From Hyphomonas sp. (GTDB lineage: Bacteria; Pseudomonadota; Alphaproteobacteria; Caulobacterales; Hyphomonadaceae), in the NCBI GenBank assembly GCA_024743015.1, contig JANSXJ010000117.1, forward strand, positions 1-10,002: a stretch of DNA of 10,002 bases, read 5' to 3'. Below the pieces are notes generated by a model. That model was given only the letters and a program-made list of their open reading frames with translations, had not been told where the DNA came from and ran no database searches. This document shows positions 7,194 through 10,002 of this stretch, piece after piece; the first letter of the stretch is position 1; each line of letters starts with the position of its first letter. The position numbers and the translations under genes were made by a program.

Positions 7194-9917
7194 TTATTGA
7201 CCTTCCAATGCTTCCGCCAGCTCGGTGCCTTTCTCAGCCCGAAATGCCGCGCAAAGCCGAGCCGACTCCGTCGCTTGTGCAAGCCGCCTTTCATAGCCTG
7301 GCATCAGACTGGCCTGTGTCTCAAGGAAAGCAATCGCGTCATTGATTTCATCCTCCGTGCAAAAATAGGAAACCAATCTGGCGGTTTGCGGTTTGCGGAT
7401 TTCGGGGGTTTTTTCGATCACCTGTTCAAAGTCGGTTTTGAACTTTTCCCAGGCTGCGGCGCGGGCGTTTTCGTTTTGCAAGGCCGCCAGGTAAACGCCC
7501 CAGGTGAGCTGACCCTCATAGGCATCCGTTAGAACCAGATCCATAAGCGCGAGCGTATTGGTTTCGTCGCCCTTTTGAGCAAGTGTATAAAAGATCTGGC
7601 GGCGCTCACGCTGATTGGATGCGTTCTCCGCATAGTTCAGGGCGGCCTGGAAGAACGCGCCATCGTCGTTTTCTGCAGCAAGCTTGATCGCGGTCTGGAC
7701 CAGGTCGGGCGTCAGGGCGGATGGATCAGGCGCGTTGATCACACCGATATAGGCCGCTGCACCTGCTTCCAGGCTTGTGCGTTCTTCTTCCAGACGGTTC
7801 ATATTGATCAAGGCGCTGCTGAGCGACGTCTTGAGCAATTGCTCGCCTTCGCTGAGGGCCCTCGCAGGGTTGGAGGCCAGACGGTTCCATCTCTCATCAT
7901 AGGCGGCTCTGACAAAATCGCGGAAAGCATCCTTTGATGCCACGTCGGGCAAGGCGTCGAGATACCGGTCAAAGGTCGATAATGGGTCAAGCGCCGCGCT
8001 CCACGCGCCGTCAGCATTGACCGCAATCACCTGAAGCAGCGTCTCGGCCGCCAGATCGCCCGCAGCGAAAGCGGCGGTCGCGCTGTCGATGAAGCTCAGC
8101 TGTTCCGCCGGAGTGAGTTGATCATAATTCGCGATGAGATTCTGCCAGGCTGATTCATTCAGCTTGAAGCGCCAATAACCCGCCCCGTCCGCATTGGGCA
8201 GCACCCAATCGGGGCAACCGCCATCCAGTGGAACTTGCATGGATGACCCGCTGAACATTTGCCGGACAGTTCGCTCTCCATTCGCCCCGTTCATCTTGAT
8301 GGCAAGCGGGATCGCCCAGGTCTGGGCGGCCGGGTCAATCGTCGATCCAACCGGCGCATAGCGACTCTGGGACACGGTGATCAGGCCAGCATCGGGCGCT
8401 GGGCAGGTGAATTCAACGTCCAGATAAGGAATACCAGGCTGCATGATGAAAGAGTTGAAGCTTTCGACAACGTCCGGGGTTTTGCTGCCATCGGCGATCG
8501 AGGTCATGAAATCATCGACGTCCGCCACACCGTCTTCGAACCGGCGCATATGCAGCCGGATGCCGTCTCTGAAGGCCTCTTCGCCAAGGTAGTTTTCAAA
8601 CATGGACAGGACGCCGCCACCTTTGCGGTAGGTGATGGAATCGAAAGCATCGAGAATATCTGCATTGCGATCAATTGGATTACGAATCTGCCGCGCCGAT
8701 GCCAGGCTGTCATTGTCCATGGCACCGATCGCAGCGCGCTGCGCCGCGAGATCAAATCCCGTATTGGGATACACCGCGTCCATCGTCTTGTAGCTGATCC
8801 ATGTCGCGAAGGCTTCGTTCAGCCAGATATCATTCCACCAGCGCGGCGTGACCAGGTTGCCGAACCATTGGTGCCCGAGCTCATGCGCGTGAGTGGTCAT
8901 CGCCCCACGTCTGCGCGCGAGACTGGTTCGCTCATCCATCAACAGCGCGCTCTCGCGATAGATGATCGCCCCGGCATTCTCCATCGCGCCATACGCAAAA
9001 TCAGGCACCGCGATGAGGTCGAGTTTGCCATATGGATACGGGTAATCGAAATAGGCTTCCTGCCAGGTCACCATTTCGTCGGTGATGGCCATCGCTTTTT
9101 CCAGTTTGTCACCTTTGCCAGATGGCGAGAAGCCGCGAAACGGAACGGCGCGAGGACGAATCCCGTTTGGTGGCAGAACGCCTCCATCTCTCAAATCGTA
9201 TGGGCCGACCGCGAGTGCGACGAGGTATGACTGAATTTCCCGAGTGGTCGCAAACTGGAACTCGATATTGCCATCATCGCGTACAGTCTGGGCTTTCAAA
9301 GCGCCATTCGTTACAACCTGATTGCCCGCCGGTGTGGCGACCGTCAGAGTCCATGGGGTCTTGAAGCGTGGTTCGTCAAAGCTCGGCACAAGACGACGGG
9401 CGTCGATGGGTTCCATCTGCGTCGCGAGATAAGGGCGACCGTTCTGCTTCGCTTTGTAGAGTCCTGACAGATTCAAATTGTAAGGGGCCGTATAGGCCAT
9501 CGTCAGAGTCGAATTGCCTTGCGGGACGGGCGTCTCAAAATCGAGCCGCGACACTCCGCCTTCGGCTTTGGACCGCGTGAACTCAGCGTCCAGGCGCGTG
9601 CCATCGGCAAGCAAGACGAAGGCGGAAGACACATCGTGATCGATACTGTGCAACCAGATCCGCGCGTGAGGTTCGTCCAACTTGATATCAATCTCAACGG
9701 TACCGGAAAACTCATCTTGAGCCGGGTCGGTGAACAGATCCAATCGATAGGCCGTCGGGGTTACGCCCTCAGGAAGCTGGCCCGCGGGTGGGATATCTTG
9801 CAAAATGGGGGGCACCTGATCGAAGGTGACATCGTCACTGCCCCGGGTGCAGCCGCTCAGCACAAGTGTTCCGGCAATTCCAGCGAACAGCCATGATCGA
9901 AAGGTTTTCGTCAGCAT
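7194..9917 (-). CDS. M1 family zinc aminopeptidase, predicted lipoprotein
   Basis: This 907-residue metallopeptidase is expected to remove N-terminal residues from peptides. The N-terminus has K4 and R7, a hydrophobic stretch, and a lipobox LSGC with C23 as the lipidated residue, so the enzyme is probably anchored in a membrane on the non-cytoplasmic side. The beta-rich N-terminal M1 domain runs to about 260. The substrate-binding GAMEN motif is at 310-314. The zinc site is HELGH (H345, E346, H349) with the third ligand E368 in WLNEAFATW, and Y430 in SITYRKGG is the expected proton donor. The C-terminal half looks like the ERAP1-like helical domain, with WVLPNADGAGYWRF (about 561-574) at its entry, rather than the E. 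coli PepN arrangement; hence no symbol is given. The motifs are intact, so it should be active. AGGA lies 7 bases before the start codon (9925-9928). No U-run terminator follows the stop, so readthrough into gdhZ is possible. Confidence 0.95.
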   Translation of the reverse strand: MLTKTFRSWLFAGIAGTLVLSGCTRGSDDVTFDQVPPILQDIPPAGQLPEGVTPTAYRLDLFTDPAQDEFSGTVEIDIKLDEPHARIWLHSIDHDVSSAFVLLADGTRLDAEFTRSKAEGGVSRLDFETPVPQGNSTLTMAYTAPYNLNLSGLYKAKQNGRPYLATQMEPIDARRLVPSFDEPRFKTPWTLTVATPAGNQVVTNGALKAQTVRDDGNIEFQFATTREIQSYLVALAVGPYDLRDGGVLPPNGIRPRAVPFRGFSPSGKGDKLEKAMAITDEMVTWQEAYFDYPYPYGKLDLIAVPDFAYGAMENAGAIIYRESALLMDERTSLARRRGAMTTHAHELGHQWFGNLVTPRWWNDIWLNEAFATWISYKTMDAVYPNTGFDLAAQRAAIGAMDNDSLASARQIRNPIDRNADILDAFDSITYRKGGGVLSMFENYLGEEAFRDGIRLHMRRFEDGVADVDDFMTSIADGSKTPDVVESFNSFIMQPGIPYLDVEFTCPAPDAGLITVSQSRYAPVGSTIDPAAQTWAIPLAIKMNGANGERTVRQMFSGSSMQVPLDGGCPDWVLPNADGAGYWRFKLNESAWQNLIANYDQLTPAEQLSFIDSATAAFAAGDLAAETLLQVIAVNADGAWSAALDPLSTFDRYLDALPDVASKDAFRDFVRAAYDERWNRLASNPARALSEGEQLLKTSLSSALINMNRLEEERTSLEAGAAAYIGVINAPDPSALTPDLVQTAIKLAAENDDGAFFQAALNYAENASNQRERRQIFYTLAQKGDETNTLALMDLVLTDAYEGQLTWGVYLAALQNENARAAAWEKFKTDFEQVIEKTPEIRKPQTARLVSYFCTEDEINDAIAFLETQASLMPGYERRLAQATESARLCAAFRAEKGTELAEALEGQ

Positions 9918-10002
9918 TTTGCGGTCCTATAGCCACCATGAGGCACGGCTTGAAGCATAGGAAGAGGGACGGCGTAAAGGTTTCTATCTGTTCATCTTTG
10001 CG

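Noticed and set aside
8259-9230. Open frame of 323 codons on the + strand, antisense to the M1 peptidase
   Set aside because: The opposite strand encodes an intact peptidase with zinc and GAMEN motifs through this region. The antisense translation is rich in R, H and I without any recognisable domain, as expected from GC-rich codon bias.
9918-10002. Possible promoter for the M1 peptidase gene
   Set aside because: Candidate boxes such as TTCAAG and CTATAG are too degenerate or too close to the start codon. Only the AGGA ribosome site is convincing.

Overview
The window looks like ordinary core chromosome from an alphaproteobacterium. The composition is moderately GC-rich. The large 180-kDa-class NAD-glutamate dehydrogenase, the mitochondrial-complex-I-assembly-like methyltransferase and the lipoprotein M1 peptidase together suggest a relative of Caulobacter or Hyphomonas (Caulobacterales/Maricaulales). 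That placement rests on remembered protein families, not on a search. I see no phage, transposon, CRISPR, rRNA or tRNA.

Layout: two genes on the + strand fill the left end. They are an NDUFAF5-type SAM-dependent methyltransferase family protein (30-947) and a PerM/AI-2E-family membrane protein (start 1027, end 2148). A 201-bp gap (2149-2349) follows, and it is the least explained part of the window. It holds promoter-like boxes, a hairpin with a C-rich loop, and a strong 10-13 bp hairpin followed by a U-rich tail, which together resemble a small RNA gene reading rightward. Two large genes on the - strand fill the rest: the NAD-dependent glutamate dehydrogenase GdhZ/GdhB (2350-7077, 1575 aa) and, upstream of it in the same orientation, an M1-family zinc aminopeptidase with a lipoprotein signal (7194-9917, 907 aa). 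A 116-bp spacer separates the latter two. It contains a hairpin that would pair the likely ribosome-binding site of the dehydrogenase gene. The last 85 bases are the leader of the peptidase gene and show only its ribosome-binding site.

Together: the peptidase, probably anchored to a membrane outside the cytoplasm, would release amino acids from peptides. The dehydrogenase converts glutamate to 2-oxoglutarate and ammonium, feeding the TCA cycle. Adjacency and shared strand make a functional link plausible but do not prove co-transcription. The methyltransferase-family protein may assist respiratory complex I by analogy with its mitochondrial relative. The AI-2E-family protein has no substrate that can be read from sequence. 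I found no clear novel multi-gene system. The best leads are the candidate small RNA and the dehydrogenase leader hairpin.
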